A DNA stretch of 64,000 nucleotides from Pseudomonas sp. Irchel 3E20 (GCF_900187645.1 NZ_FYEE01000008.1:1-64000); one strand, 5' to 3'. Shown: positions 45,361 through 55,126, counted from the stretch's first letter. Made by a program: numbers and translations. Notes: generated from the letters alone by a model not told the origin.

Positions 45361-48138
45361 GTGCGCTGGCTCAGGATCGCCATAGGTTTCACCGTCAGCC
45401 TGCTGACCCTGTTCTGTTTGCTCCCGGCCCAGGCCGCGCAAGGCAGTGGCTGGGCGGTATTGCTCGACGAACAGGCCGACCTGCAACTGAGCGACATCCG
45501 CTCCTCGCGCTACACCAACCAATTCAGCCCCATCGAACTCAACCAGCTCAAGGCTGCCGAACCCGATGGCGCACTGTGGCTGCGCTTCAAGCTGCAACCA
45601 GGCAAGCATGAACAACTGCTGCGGGTCTTCGCCCCCGACCTGGCCCACCTCAATCTCTATGTGCTCGATGGCGACAAACTGATCGAGCAGGTCAACACCG
45701 GCAGCGAACCGCCGCGTACCGAACGGCCACTGCCCAGCAGCGATTTCATGCTGGCCTTGCCGCAGAGCCCCAATACCCTCGATGTGTATGTGCGCCTGGT
45801 CTCCGAATACCAGTTACGCCCTCACGTCAGCCTGCAACCGGCGGTAAAGGCCGCGGCGGATCAGGGCCAGACACTGATCTACGGCCTGCTGTTCGGCTGC
45901 CTGGCCATGCTCATCCTGCATAACCTCACACGCTATTCCTACACCCGTTCGCGCAGCAGCCTATGGCTGGCCGCGTGCGAAGCCTTGCTGCTGCTCAGCC
46001 TGCTCCTGCTGCTGAACCTGGCCTCGCCCTGGTTTCCGGGCTGGCACTCGCTGCAGACCCCGGGCGCCTATATCGCGTTACTGCTGACTGCGCCCTGTGG
46101 GCTGATGTTCGCCTACCGGTTTTTCGAGCCCCTGGGCCCGCATCCGCTGAACAAACTGTTGATCGGCGACTTGGTGGTGATTTCCCTGGGTAGCCTGCTG
46201 TTGCTGTTCGTCTCCACCCTGCCACTGAACATCATGACCTACTGCCTGGTGTCGCTGGCCGGCCTGAGCATGCTGTTGGTGGGCGCGTATCACTGGCACA
46301 AGGGCTACCGCCCGGCGCGCCTGTATGTGGTGGCGATGGTGATATTCAACGTCGGCAGCCTCATCATTCTCCCGGCACTGTTGGGCCTGACCCTGGTGTC
46401 GCCGCAGAACCTGATAATGACCCTGCTCGTGTTCATCTGCATCAGCGGCCTGCTGATGAGCGTGGCCCTGGGCGAGCGCCAGCGCAGCATCGCCGAAGAC
46501 CGTTTCAGCGCCAGCCGCGACCTGGCCGCCAGCAATGCCGAGATCAACGCCAAAGCCCAGTTCCTGGCCAAGATCAGCCACGAAATCCGCACCCCGATGA
46601 ACGGCGTGCTGGGCATGACCGAGTTGCTGCTGGGCACACCGCTGTCGGTCAAACAGCGCGACTACGTGCAAACCATCCACAGCGCCGGCAACGAACTGCT
46701 GACCCTGATTAACGAGATTCTCGACATTTCCCGCCTCGAATCCGGGCAGATCGAACTCGATGACGTGCAGTTCGACCTCAACGCCCTGATCGAGGATTGC
46801 CTGAACATCTTCCGCGCCAAGGCTGAACAGCAGAACGTGGAACTCATCAGTTTCATCCAGCCGCAAGTGCCCCGGGTCATCAGCGGCGACCCCACGCGCC
46901 TGCGCCAGGCCCTGTTGAGCCTGCTGGAAAACGCCCTGAAGAAAACCGATGAAGGCGAAATCCTGATTGTCGTCGCCCTGGACGACCGTAGCGCCAAGCC
47001 GCAACTGCGCATCGCCGTCAAAGACAGCGGCGAGCCCATGGAAAGCGACGAGCGCGACGCCCTGCTCAACGCCGAGCTGCACAGCAAGAACTTCCTCTCC
47101 ACCACACGCCTGGGCGCCAACCTAGGGCTGGTGATCGCCCGGCAACTGATCCTGTTGATGAATGGCGAGTTCGGCATCAAGAGCGGCAGCCCCCGTGGCA
47201 GCACCCTGTGGCTGACGTTGCCCCTGGATCCGGAACGCCTAGAACACCCCACCAGCGACCTCGATAGCCCGCTCCAGGGCGCGCGGGTACTGGTAGTGGA
47301 CGACAACGACACGTGTCGCAAAGTCCTGGTGCAGCAGTGCAGCGCCTGGGGCCTGAACGTCAGCGCCGTGCCGTCGGGCAAGGAGGCCCTGGCGCTGCTG
47401 CGCACCAAGGCCCATTTGCGCGACTACTTCGACGTGGTCCTACTCGACCAGAACATGCCCGGCATGACCGGCATGCAACTGGCGGCCAAGATCAAGGAAG
47501 ACCCGAGCCTGAACCACGACATCCTGCTGATAATGCTCACTGGCATCAGCAATGCGCCGAGCAAGATCATTGCGCGCAACTGCGGAATCAAGCGCATCCT
47601 CGCCAAACCCGTGGCCGGCTACACCCTCAAGACCACCCTGGCAGACGAGCTGACCCAACGCAGCAAAGGCCAGACCAAGCCTTACCAAGCCCCACAGGCC
47701 AACCTGCACAATGTCCAGGTACCCGGCGATTTCCGCATCCTGGTGGCCGAGGACAACAGCATCTCCACCAAGGTCATCCGCGGCATGCTGGGCAAACTCA
47801 ACCTGCAGCCCGACACCGCCAGCAACGGCGAAGAAGCGCTGCGCGCCATGAAAGCCACGCGCTACGACCTGGTGCTTATGGACTGTGAAATGCCGATCCT
47901 CGACGGTTTCTCCGCCACCCAACAACTGCGGGCCTGGGAAGTTGGCAACCAGCGCCAGCGCACCCCCATCGTCGCCCTCACCGCCCACATCCTGACCGAG
48001 CACAAAGAACGTGCACGCCTGGCCGGCATGGATGGGCACATGGCCAAACCAGTGGAATTGTCGCAGCTGCGCGAACTGATCGAGCACTGGGTCGCCCAGC
48101 GCGACGCCCATAGCCAAGCCACCGCACCCACCTTGTGA
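45361..48138 (+). CDS. retS: Hybrid sensor kinase RetS
   Basis: Hybrid kinase that inhibits GacS and thereby lowers the Gac/Rsm signal, favouring acute rather than biofilm behaviour. GTG start at 45361 with AAGGGA upstream; the first residues form a signal sequence (TVSLLTLFCLLPAQA). The periplasmic 7TMR-DISM extracellular domain spans about 30-180, followed by the seven-helix membrane domain (190-385). The kinase has FLAKISHEIRTPMNGVLGM (phospho-acceptor His407) and a HATPase that looks divergent (GLVIARQLILLMNGEFGI). Two receivers follow, with DVVLLDQNMPGMTGM and DLVLMDCEMPILDGF. At 925 residues it matches RetS. purD-retS adjacency is conserved. Confidence 0.94.
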   Translation: MRWLRIAIGFTVSLLTLFCLLPAQAAQGSGWAVLLDEQADLQLSDIRSSRYTNQFSPIELNQLKAAEPDGALWLRFKLQPGKHEQLLRVFAPDLAHLNLYVLDGDKLIEQVNTGSEPPRTERPLPSSDFMLALPQSPNTLDVYVRLVSEYQLRPHVSLQPAVKAAADQGQTLIYGLLFGCLAMLILHNLTRYSYTRSRSSLWLAACEALLLLSLLLLLNLASPWFPGWHSLQTPGAYIALLLTAPCGLMFAYRFFEPLGPHPLNKLLIGDLVVISLGSLLLLFVSTLPLNIMTYCLVSLAGLSMLLVGAYHWHKGYRPARLYVVAMVIFNVGSLIILPALLGLTLVSPQNLIMTLLVFICISGLLMSVALGERQRSIAEDRFSASRDLAASNAEINAKAQFLAKISHEIRTPMNGVLGMTELLLGTPLSVKQRDYVQTIHSAGNELLTLINEILDISRLESGQIELDDVQFDLNALIEDCLNIFRAKAEQQNVELISFIQPQVPRVISGDPTRLRQALLSLLENALKKTDEGEILIVVALDDRSAKPQLRIAVKDSGEPMESDERDALLNAELHSKNFLSTTRLGANLGLVIARQLILLMNGEFGIKSGSPRGSTLWLTLPLDPERLEHPTSDLDSPLQGARVLVVDDNDTCRKVLVQQCSAWGLNVSAVPSGKEALALLRTKAHLRDYFDVVLLDQNMPGMTGMQLAAKIKEDPSLNHDILLIMLTGISNAPSKIIARNCGIKRILAKPVAGYTLKTTLADELTQRSKGQTKPYQAPQANLHNVQVPGDFRILVAEDNSISTKVIRGMLGKLNLQPDTASNGEEALRAMKATRYDLVLMDCEMPILDGFSATQQLRAWEVGNQRQRTPIVALTAHILTEHKERARLAGMDGHMAKPVELSQLRELIEHWVAQRDAHSQATAPTL

Positions 48139-48200
48139 GCCGACAGGCTGCCTAACCCCTGATAGACTCTGCGGGCCCTCCCTCGCTGCGAGCTCCCACC

Positions 48201-48797
48201 ATGCTGCATGTGCTGTTCAGCGTTTATCTGAAGATGCTGGTGCTTTACAGCCCGTTCTTCGTCCTGTCGTGCTTTATCAGCCTCACGCGCGGTTATTCCA
48301 GCAAGGAACGCCGGCGTCTGGCTTGGAAAGTCGCCCTCGCGACACTGGTGTCCAGCATTCTGCTGTACCTGTTCGGGCGGGTGATTTTCAGTGTCTTCGG
48401 CATTACCGTGGACGCCTTTCGCATCGGCGCGGGAAGTGTGTTGTTCATTTCGGCGCTGGGCATGGCCCAGGGCAAGTCCGCCGTGCAAACCGACAACGTC
48501 CAGCAGGACGTGACTATCGTGCCGTTGACCATTCCCCTCACCGTCGGCCCCGGCACTATCGGCGCCCTGTTGGTGATGGGCGTCAGCCAGCCACACTGGG
48601 ATGACAAGCTCGCCGCGATCCTCAGCATCGCACTGGCCAGTTTCACCGTGGGCGTGGTGCTCTACCTCTCGCACCGTATCGAACGCATCCTCGGAGACCA
48701 GGGCCTACAGATCGTCAGCCGCTTGATGGGGCTGTTCGTATGTGCCCTGGCGGCACAGATCATCTTCACCGGGATCAGAGGGTATCTGGTGCCTTGA
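48201..48797 (+). CDS. MarC family membrane protein
   Basis: A 198-residue protein with six predicted helices. LYSPFFVLSCFISLTRGY near the start, LFGRVIFSVFGITVDAFRIGAGSVLFISALGMAQ, and DVTIVPLTIPLTVGPGTIGALLVMG are typical of the MarC/YhgN family (formerly linked to multiple antibiotic resistance, now considered of unclear function). The ATG at 48201 follows CGAGCTCCCACC, a weak ribosome site. A stem-loop after the stop marks the border to the AT-rich insert. Confidence 0.88.
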   Translation: MLHVLFSVYLKMLVLYSPFFVLSCFISLTRGYSSKERRRLAWKVALATLVSSILLYLFGRVIFSVFGITVDAFRIGAGSVLFISALGMAQGKSAVQTDNVQQDVTIVPLTIPLTVGPGTIGALLVMGVSQPHWDDKLAAILSIALASFTVGVVLYLSHRIERILGDQGLQIVSRLMGLFVCALAAQIIFTGIRGYLVP

Positions 48798-48803
48798 ATA
48801 TTG

Positions 48804-48829
48804 AGGCCGAAGTTATAAGCCTTCGGCCC
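48804..48829. terminator. Bidirectional terminator after the MarC gene
   Basis: AGGCCGAAG/CTTCGGCCCT stem with TTATAAGC loop between the convergent MarC gene and the unknown gene at 48847. It can serve both. Confidence 0.6.
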
Positions 48830-48846
48830 TTACCCACCCGTGCCAA

Positions 48847-49665
48847 CTAGCCCTTGTACCGGGCAAACCGTCGGCTTAATGCCGCGCTGAAGTAACCGTT
48901 GACCACACTCTCGATCTTGTCTCGGATTCCGGCATAGCGCTGCGGGTTAAACGTGATGTAGGCGTTCCCGTAGAAAATACCGCGCCCAGAACTTTTCCAG
49001 TCGAAGAACAACACCCCGCTGTCATTGCTAACAGTGGTCGCGCGGATGGACCATAACGAGGTGATGATCGCGCCGTTCTTCAACTGATTACAGGGCATCA
49101 CCGCCAGCCTTCCACCACGGGCTTTCACAACCTCGCGATTGAACAGGGTAATGGCCTCGGGTTCCTTCTTCAGGGCCGACAGCGTTGAGTCAGCGATAGC
49201 CCCAAGTACCCCAGCTGCGGGAATCGCTGCTTTAGCCGCGTTAACTCCGGCGAGGATGATATCCGTAACGATATTGTCCATTGTCAGTTGGAGAGAACTT
49301 TTGTCGTATGCGTTGTAACCCGCATCGGCCACAAGACAGCCCGCTTCTTCCATACACTTCAAGAAAGCCAAATACCATCCCTCGGCGTCGCTTACGTCGG
49401 GAACCTCAGCATTGGCCTCCAGTTTTGCGAACTTGATGAGGTTCTCGATAATAAGCATGTTGTCCAGCGAAATATCATCGCCATAACCCACCAAAGAATT
49501 ACTCAGCACCACCGCATCGAAGTCCTTAGTTGGGATGGAAGGGGGTGACAGTACGGACCGGCGCGGGCGGGAAATAAAACTGGCCTTTGTCAAATACTTG
49601 CTTGCGCGAGCCTCTATTCGCGCCACGCACTCGTCTTCATCGTACCGACTCTCAAAATTCTCCAT
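48847..49665 (-). CDS. Unknown protein A, paralogue of the divergent neighbour
   Basis: A 272-residue protein of no family I recognise. No signal peptide. It aligns with the divergent neighbour (49924-50568). SLVGYGDDISLDNMLIIENLIKF...W and the neighbour's NLMSFIEDLSLQDLDDLTDC...W are 41 residues long in both without a gap. Later parts also correspond: ITLFNREVVKARGGRLAVMP with ATLSLDRESLHGRRFQIIP, and GVLFFDWKSSG with GFLFWEWEDN. A hydrophobic Gly/Ala-rich stretch (ILAGVNAAKAAIPAAGVLGAIA, about residues 138-159) has no counterpart in composition in the neighbour. The ATG at 49665 follows AAAGGAATGTGAGTT. Codon usage is less GC-biased than in the surrounding genes. Confidence 0.7.
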   Translation of the reverse strand: MENFESRYDEDECVARIEARASKYLTKASFISRPRRSVLSPPSIPTKDFDAVVLSNSLVGYGDDISLDNMLIIENLIKFAKLEANAEVPDVSDAEGWYLAFLKCMEEAGCLVADAGYNAYDKSSLQLTMDNIVTDIILAGVNAAKAAIPAAGVLGAIADSTLSALKKEPEAITLFNREVVKARGGRLAVMPCNQLKNGAIITSLWSIRATTVSNDSGVLFFDWKSSGRGIFYGNAYITFNPQRYAGIRDKIESVVNGYFSAALSRRFARYKG

Positions 49666-49923
49666 AACTCACATTCCTTTGTAATTAAACATCAAACCCC
49701 ACTGGGGGCTACAACGAGCTTAGACAACACCCGAAAAACCTAAAAAAAAACAATAATTTCAAACCATGTAAAAACCAAAACATAACAACACTTAAATATT
49801 CCGTTACAGCCTCCCCCATGACAAATTAATATTTAATAATGACACTCAACCTTCACGTTTTTTCACCCAATAAACACCGCTCGATAAAAACTTCTATTTC
49901 AATAACCCCACCGAGATCTCATC
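49666..49923. promoter_or_regulatory. AT-rich bidirectional promoter region of the unknown pair
   Basis: A 258-base gap between divergent starts, markedly richer in A/T than any other gap in the window (for example AAAAAAAAACAATAATTT and TTAATATTTAATAATGAC). It must hold both promoters. Such AT-rich stretches are typical targets of MvaT-type silencers, which is only an inference here. Confidence 0.55.
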
Positions 49924-50568
49924 ATGAACAGTCAAACTCCAGCCGGCATGGTCACCGGCCACAACCTGATGTCGTTTATCGAAGACTTATCACTTCAGGA
50001 CCTTGATGATTTGACCGATTGCACCCGTATCGCAACAGCGTCTGCGGACATGGGCCATAACCGTTTCACCAATTCGCAGCTGTGGTTCGAGGAATATGCA
50101 AACACTCTGGACTTTTTAGGCTGGTCCCTGCATGAGGGCGCCATCACTACCCGGACCCGTACTGATGTATCAGGAACGGTGGCCGACTACTTGGTAAAAA
50201 GCGCGCAAAGCATGCAAAACCGGCAACAAGGAAATGCCATGATCGATACACTCGACGCGTTAAAGCCCAACCAACCCGCGACCTTAAGCCTAGATAGGGA
50301 AAGTCTCCATGGGCGGCGTTTTCAGATAATCCCCGCCAGTTATGGCGCGCAGAACAATCTGAGCATTGCAGTCTTCCATCTTGAACTTACCGTACAAATA
50401 GAGCGCACCGGCTTCCTATTCTGGGAATGGGAGGACAACCTGACAAAACTTGTACAACAGCGCGCTGTCTTCACATTGAATAGAACTAAGCTGGAAGATC
50501 GCCGGCAACTACTGGATAAAAAAATTCGCGAAATCACCTTGCCGCGATTTGCTTTGAATAGGCAATAA
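49924..50568 (+). CDS. Unknown protein B, paralogue of the divergent neighbour
   Basis: A 214-residue protein with no recognised family, signal peptide or membrane helix. It aligns with protein A (48847-49665) over most of its length; the shared Trp (LWFEEYANTLDFLGWSL against GWYLAFLKCMEEAGCLV) and the C-terminal beta-rich part (SIAVFHLELTVQIERTGFLFWEWED) mark the family. It is shorter than A because A has about 50 extra N-terminal residues. The ATG at 49924 has no clear ribosome site; M9 or M16 could be used. Function unknown. The divergent layout suggests shared regulation or a two-component effect, such as toxin with cognate partner, but nothing in the sequence proves this. Confidence 0.65.
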   Translation: MNSQTPAGMVTGHNLMSFIEDLSLQDLDDLTDCTRIATASADMGHNRFTNSQLWFEEYANTLDFLGWSLHEGAITTRTRTDVSGTVADYLVKSAQSMQNRQQGNAMIDTLDALKPNQPATLSLDRESLHGRRFQIIPASYGAQNNLSIAVFHLELTVQIERTGFLFWEWEDNLTKLVQQRAVFTLNRTKLEDRRQLLDKKIREITLPRFALNRQ

Positions 50569-50644
50569 CCTTGGCTCAATTCAGAGGCCGCCCCCACTTT
50601 CTCCCATCATTAGCTTGGCTACCCGGCGGGTAGCCAACTCAGGT

Positions 50645-52339
50645 TCAGTGTTTTACACCGTACCAACGCGGCGTATACACCCACTCGCCCCCCTCGGCGC
50701 GAGGGAACGTGCAGGTAGTGGAGGAGCCGATCAACACCATAGTGCGCATATCCACCTGCTCCGGGGTCAAGTCGCCCAGGGTGGTGACCCGCAGGGTCTG
50801 GCCCGGGCGGCCGATGTCGCGGCCCAGCACCACGGGCGTCGCGCCAGTGCGGTGGGTGCGGACGATTTCCAGGGCACGCCCCAGTTGCCAGGGGCGCGAG
50901 CGCGAGATCGGGTTATAGAAAGCCAGCGCCAGGTCGGCCTCGGCGGCAAGGTCCAGGCGTTTTTCGATGATGGCCCAGGGCTTGAGGTTGTCGGACAGCG
51001 ACAACACGCAAAAGTCATGGCCCAAGGGCGCGCCGGCCTGGGCGGCGGTGGCCAGCGAGGCGGAAACCCCGGGCAGGATGTCCAGATCGACGCTGTGCCA
51101 CAACGGGTCGGTGGATTCGTGCAGGGCTTCGAGCACCGCCGCCGCCATGGCGAACACACCGGGGTCGCCAGAGGAGACCACCACCACCGAACGTCCCTGG
51201 GCCGCCAGTTCAAAGGCGTGACGGGCGCGCTGCATTTCTTCGCGGTTGTCGGTGCAGTGCAGCACCTGGTCGTCGCGAAACGGCCCGGCCATACGCACGT
51301 AGGTTTCATAGCCGAGCACGTCGTTGGCCCGCGCCAGTTCGGCCTTGACCGCTGGCACCATGAGTTCGGCGGCGCCGGGGCCCAGGCCGACTACCGCCAA
51401 GCGCCCACGGGGGCGGCCGATATGGGCCGGTTCCAGGGGCCGGGCGGCGACCGCGATGGCCAGGTCGCCTGCGCTGTGCAGCGCCTGCGCGGCCACCGCC
51501 CCTTGGGCCAATTCCAGCGCCGAACCGGCGTGGGTCATGAAACGCAGCGGCACGCCCAGTTCGCGCGCCGCGTCACGCAGCAACGAACTGGCCATCAGAT
51601 GATCCGCCGCCACCAGGCAAGCCAGTGACTGCGCGGCAATCCCCGCTTCATGCAGGCCCACGCGGACCGACGCCGCCAAGCCTTCGCCGGCTGCCGTGAG
51701 CGCCACCAGCACATTGCGTGGGTAGATCAGCAGTTCGTCTGCGGTGGGCGAGCGCTCGGCGTGGCCGACATGGATCGCCAACCGCGCCTGTTCGTCGCGC
51801 AGCAGCGGCGCCGCGTCGAGCCATGGCGCCGCGCCTTCGATGCGCACCGCTTCGCCGGCCAGCAGGTCCGAGACAAAGCGCTTGCCCAGTTCCACGTCAC
51901 CCAGGGTGTAGCCGCCGGGCGGGTTGAGCAGGCAGGTGCCGAAGCGCAGTTCGCCGCTGGTGGTGATGGCGGGCGCCACCTCCAGGGCGGCGGCGATGCC
52001 CCGCGCCAGGTCGTTCACGCCACTGAGGCCGCCCAACAGCGGCACCACCGCGCTGCCGTCCTCGGCCACCGCCAGCACGGCCGGCTCCGCGCCTTTTTCC
52101 AGCAGCAACGGGGCCAGGGTGCGGATGACGATACCTGCGGCGCACAGGGCGATGATCGGCGTGTCTTGCTGGTAGAGCTGACGCAGGGTGGCGCCGAATT
52201 CCTGATACACCCGGTCGGCGCCTTCGACCCGCCCGGCCAGGCCATAAATCAGCGCCTGTGGATAACCTTGCTGGATGCGCCGCGCCGTGGCCAGGCTGCC
52301 GCTACCGAGGATGACAATGGCGAGAGTGGGAGCGCTCAT
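50645..52339 (-). CDS. cobJ: CbiG-CobJ fusion, precorrin-3B C17-methyltransferase
   Basis: A 564-residue fusion. Residues about 1-310 are CbiG/CobE-like: IALCAAGIVIRTLAPLL, VVPLLGGLSGVNDLARGIA (CbiG N-terminal part) and CLVAADHLMASSLLRDAARELGVPLRF (CobE part). Residues about 315-564 are the SAM methyltransferase CobJ (GRLAVVGLGPGAAELM, VVSSGDPGVFAMAAAVLEAL, ISRSRPWQLGRA). CobJ performs C17 methylation and ring contraction in corrin synthesis. ATG 52339 overlaps the cobI stop by one base (TGATG). The gene is last of the minus-strand operon cobG-cobH-cobI-cobJ. Fusion of these modules is known in proteobacteria. Confidence 0.93.
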   Translation of the reverse strand: MSAPTLAIVILGSGSLATARRIQQGYPQALIYGLAGRVEGADRVYQEFGATLRQLYQQDTPIIALCAAGIVIRTLAPLLLEKGAEPAVLAVAEDGSAVVPLLGGLSGVNDLARGIAAALEVAPAITTSGELRFGTCLLNPPGGYTLGDVELGKRFVSDLLAGEAVRIEGAAPWLDAAPLLRDEQARLAIHVGHAERSPTADELLIYPRNVLVALTAAGEGLAASVRVGLHEAGIAAQSLACLVAADHLMASSLLRDAARELGVPLRFMTHAGSALELAQGAVAAQALHSAGDLAIAVAARPLEPAHIGRPRGRLAVVGLGPGAAELMVPAVKAELARANDVLGYETYVRMAGPFRDDQVLHCTDNREEMQRARHAFELAAQGRSVVVVSSGDPGVFAMAAAVLEALHESTDPLWHSVDLDILPGVSASLATAAQAGAPLGHDFCVLSLSDNLKPWAIIEKRLDLAAEADLALAFYNPISRSRPWQLGRALEIVRTHRTGATPVVLGRDIGRPGQTLRVTTLGDLTPEQVDMRTMVLIGSSTTCTFPRAEGGEWVYTPRWYGVKH

Positions 52340-53073
52340 CAGCCTTGCCACCTCTCACCCGGGACGATAATCAGCGAGAAGTAGGGCGACGACATCGGCT
52401 CGACCTGGTCCAGGGCGACGATTTTCTGGTTGGCCATGGTCGCGCGCTCAACGTACAGCGCCCGCTCGGCCAGGCCCAGCTCTTGCAGCACCTGGCGCAC
52501 CTTGGGGAAGTTGCGCCCCAGCTTCATGATGACCGCCGCGTCGGCGTCGCCCAGGCGCCGCTTGAGTTCGTCGTGGGGCAACACACCGGAGAGCACCGAC
52601 AGGCTCTGGTTGCGATAGACCAGCGGCGCGCCCAGCACCGAGGCGCCGCCGAGCATGGAGCACACGCCCGGCACCACTTCGGCCGGGTAGCGCTCGGCGA
52701 GGCGGTCGTGCAGGTACATATAAGAGCCGTAGAAGAACGGGTCGCCTTCGCAGATCACCGCCACATCGCGGCCGGCGTCCAGGTGCGCGGCCACGTCTTG
52801 CGCGGCCACGTCATAGAAGTCGCTGATGACCTGTTCATAGGACAAGGGCGCCGGCAGCGCCTCGGTGGTCACCGGGTAAACCAGCGGCATCAGGGTCTGG
52901 GCCGCTTGCAGGTGGCCTTCGATGATGCCGAAGGCGTTGCCCTTTTTGCCCTTGGCCACGAAGTACGCCACCACCGGCGATTCGCGCAGCAGGCGCAGGG
53001 CCTTGAGGGTAATGAGTTCCGGGTCACCGGGGCCTACGCCCAGGCCGATCAAGCGTCCAGGCTGGGCCATCAT
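52339..53073 (-). CDS. cobI: Precorrin-2 C20-methyltransferase
   Basis: SAM methyltransferase adding the C20 methyl of precorrin-2. The 244-residue protein begins with (M)[25 protein letters not shown], the usual TP-methylase start, then [20 protein letters not shown] and [18 protein letters not shown]. The start is at ATG 53073 or 53070: both are within eight bases of GGAGA, and 53073 overlaps the cobH stop (ATGA). The long upstream frame is the antisense shadow of cobH. It is in the same operon as cobH and cobJ. Confidence 0.94.
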   Translation of the reverse strand: MMAQPGRLIGLGVGPGDPELITLKALRLLRESPVVAYFVAKGKKGNAFGIIEGHLQAAQTLMPLVYPVTTEALPAPLSYEQVISDFYDVAAQDVAAHLDAGRDVAVICEGDPFFYGSYMYLHDRLAERYPAEVVPGVCSMLGGASVLGAPLVYRNQSLSVLSGVLPHDELKRRLGDADAAVIMKLGRNFPKVRQVLQELGLAERALYVERATMANQKIVALDQVEPMSSPYFSLIIVPGERWQG

Positions 53074-53696
53074 TCGATCTCCGTGGCCAAGGCGTTGACG
53101 GCGGCGGCGGCCATGGCGCTGCCGCCCAGGCGACCTTGCATTATCACGAACGGCACGCCACGGCTGTCGGCGGCCAACGCTGCCTTGGACTCGGCGGCGC
53201 CGACAAAGCCCACCGGGAAGCCGAGGATCAGCGCCGGTTTCGGCGCGCCGGCGTCGAGCATTTCCAGCAAGTAGAAGAGCGCGGTGGGTGCGTTGCCGAT
53301 CACCACCACACTGCCCGCCAGGTGCGGGCGCCACAGTTCCAGGGCGGCGGCGGAGCGGGTGTTGCCCAGCTCCCGGGCCAGTTCGGGCACGCGCTCGTCG
53401 CGCAGGGTGCAGATCACCTCGTTGTTGGCCGCCAGCCGCGTGCGGGTCACGCCTTCGGACACCATGCGCGCATCGCACAGGATCGGCGCACCGGCGGCCA
53501 GGGCATCGCGCCCGGCCTGGCCGGCGCCCTCGGAAAACTGCAAGCCATCGATGGCTTCGACCATGCCGCAGGCGTGGATCACCCGTACCGCGAGTTTTTC
53601 CAGGTCGGCGGGGATCCGTTGCAGGTTGGCTTCGGCGCGGATGATCGCGAACGAATGGCGATAGATCTCCTGACCGTCGCGGATGTAATCAAGCAT
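53070..53696 (-). CDS. cobH: Precorrin-8X methylmutase
   Basis: Moves a methyl group from C11 to C12 to form hydrogenobyrinate. The 208-residue protein from ATG 53696 ([25 protein letters not shown]) has [17 protein letters not shown] with the catalytic His, [15 protein letters not shown], and [41 protein letters not shown]. The TGATG overlap with the cobG stop indicates coupling. Confidence 0.95.
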   Translation of the reverse strand: MLDYIRDGQEIYRHSFAIIRAEANLQRIPADLEKLAVRVIHACGMVEAIDGLQFSEGAGQAGRDALAAGAPILCDARMVSEGVTRTRLAANNEVICTLRDERVPELARELGNTRSAAALELWRPHLAGSVVVIGNAPTALFYLLEMLDAGAPKPALILGFPVGFVGAAESKAALAADSRGVPFVIMQGRLGGSAMAAAAVNALATEIE

Positions 53697-55018
53697 CAAG
53701 GGTGGCTCCGTGGGCGGGCGCCGAGTAAGGCGCCCGCCGCTTCAATAGTAAGGTTGCGCGCATGCGGGGCGCCGAAACCCGGCAGCCCCGCAGCGGAGAA
53801 ATACAGGTCGTAATGGCCCGGGGCGACGGCCAGCAGGGTGACGGCCGCCGGGTGGGCGGCGGCGCAGGAGCGCGGGCAGCCCGACAAGTGCACCTCGGTG
53901 CAGCGCTCGGTGCCCTGCAATAGGGCTGCCAGGCGCACGGCGTCGGCCTTGGTGTCGGCCTGGGCCTTGGCGCACCCGGGCGAGCCGGTGCAGGCAATCA
54001 CATGGGCCAGGGCCTGGTCCGCCGAGCCGAGCAGGCCCAGTTGCTCAAGCGCCGCAAGCACCTGCGGGCCGTCCTCGGCGCGGATGTTGGGCAGTAGCAG
54101 GCTTTGCCACGGGGTCAGGCGCAGGCTGCCATCGCCGAACGCCTGCGCCAAGTGAGCGGCACCGCGCAGCTTGGCCGGGTCGAGCCGCCCCAAGGGCGCA
54201 GCAGCGCCGACGTAGACGTAGCCGCTGTCGCCCTGTGGATAAGTGCCCAGGTGCAGACCCGCGGTAGGCGCGGCCCGTTGCCAATCGGCGATGGCCAGCA
54301 GCGGCAGGCGTGTGGCCAGGTCTGCCAGCAACTTATCCACAGGGGTTTCGACCAGCAGTTGGCGCATGCGGTTGTGCTCGGGGCGGGCGTGGTCGAGGAA
54401 CCACTCCAGCACCGCCACCACCAGGTCATGGCCCTGGGCCAGGGGCACCGCCGCCAGAGGTCGATCCCGCAGGCACCCGGCCACGCCGAAGGCCAGCGCC
54501 GGTTGCCCGGCCAAGGTGCAGGCCGAGAGCCAGAGGTCGTGGTGGTGGTCGAGCATGGCCAGGGCTTCGCCGCCATCGAGTTGCACGGCGAACTTGGCCG
54601 ACAACTGGGCAAACCGCGGGTGGCTTTGCAGGGTCGCGAGGATCTGCTGCGCCAGTGGCCGCGTGTCGACCAACCGCTGGCGGTCGATGCCCGCCGTGGG
54701 GCTGAGCATCAAGTTGCGCACATCGTCGCCCGCCACCGTGGTCGGGCCCAGGCCCGCCGCCAGCAGGCTGTCGATCAGGCCTGAGTGATCGGCGCCGATG
54801 CCGCGGATTTGCAGGTTGGCGCGGTTGGTCGCCTCGATCACCCCAGCGGCAAAGCGCTCGGCGCCGTCGGCCACCACCCGCGCCTGGGCCGTGCTGATGG
54901 CACCGCCGGCCAGTTTGATCCGGCAAATACCACCGTCCAACGCCTGGACGATACGCAACAGCCCCGGACAACCGGAGGGGCGCACAGCAACGGGGATCTG
55001 AGGTGAGTTCACGGGCAT
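53696..55018 (-). CDS. cobG: Precorrin-3B synthase (oxygen-dependent)
   Basis: Iron-sulfur monooxygenase that hydroxylates precorrin-3A, the hallmark of the aerobic corrin pathway. The 440-residue protein from ATG 55018 (MPVNSPQIPVAVRPSGCPGLLRI) resembles sulfite/nitrite reductases. The [4Fe-4S]-siroheme-type Cys are in IACTGSPGCAKAQADTKADA and VHLSGCPRSCAAAHPA. The upstream open frame to 55648 overlaps cobL antisense and is rejected. It is first in the minus-strand operon and divergent from cobL across 108 bases, too short for a cobalamin riboswitch. Confidence 0.93.
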   Translation of the reverse strand: MPVNSPQIPVAVRPSGCPGLLRIVQALDGGICRIKLAGGAISTAQARVVADGAERFAAGVIEATNRANLQIRGIGADHSGLIDSLLAAGLGPTTVAGDDVRNLMLSPTAGIDRQRLVDTRPLAQQILATLQSHPRFAQLSAKFAVQLDGGEALAMLDHHHDLWLSACTLAGQPALAFGVAGCLRDRPLAAVPLAQGHDLVVAVLEWFLDHARPEHNRMRQLLVETPVDKLLADLATRLPLLAIADWQRAAPTAGLHLGTYPQGDSGYVYVGAAAPLGRLDPAKLRGAAHLAQAFGDGSLRLTPWQSLLLPNIRAEDGPQVLAALEQLGLLGSADQALAHVIACTGSPGCAKAQADTKADAVRLAALLQGTERCTEVHLSGCPRSCAAAHPAAVTLLAVAPGHYDLYFSAAGLPGFGAPHARNLTIEAAGALLGARPRSHP

Positions 55019-55126
55019 GACCGGTTGGAGAGTAGAGGCACTTCGCTGGCGAAGGCGCGGTATTATGCCTGCTTTGTCCGGCGGCATGAAAAGCCTCGTC
55101 GGACGCTGCATTTTTAAGGAACCGCA

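Noticed and set aside
55019-55126. Cobalamin riboswitch between the cob operons
   Set aside because: Only 108 bases separate cobG and cobL and neither leader shows a B12 box; there is too little room for the usual fold.
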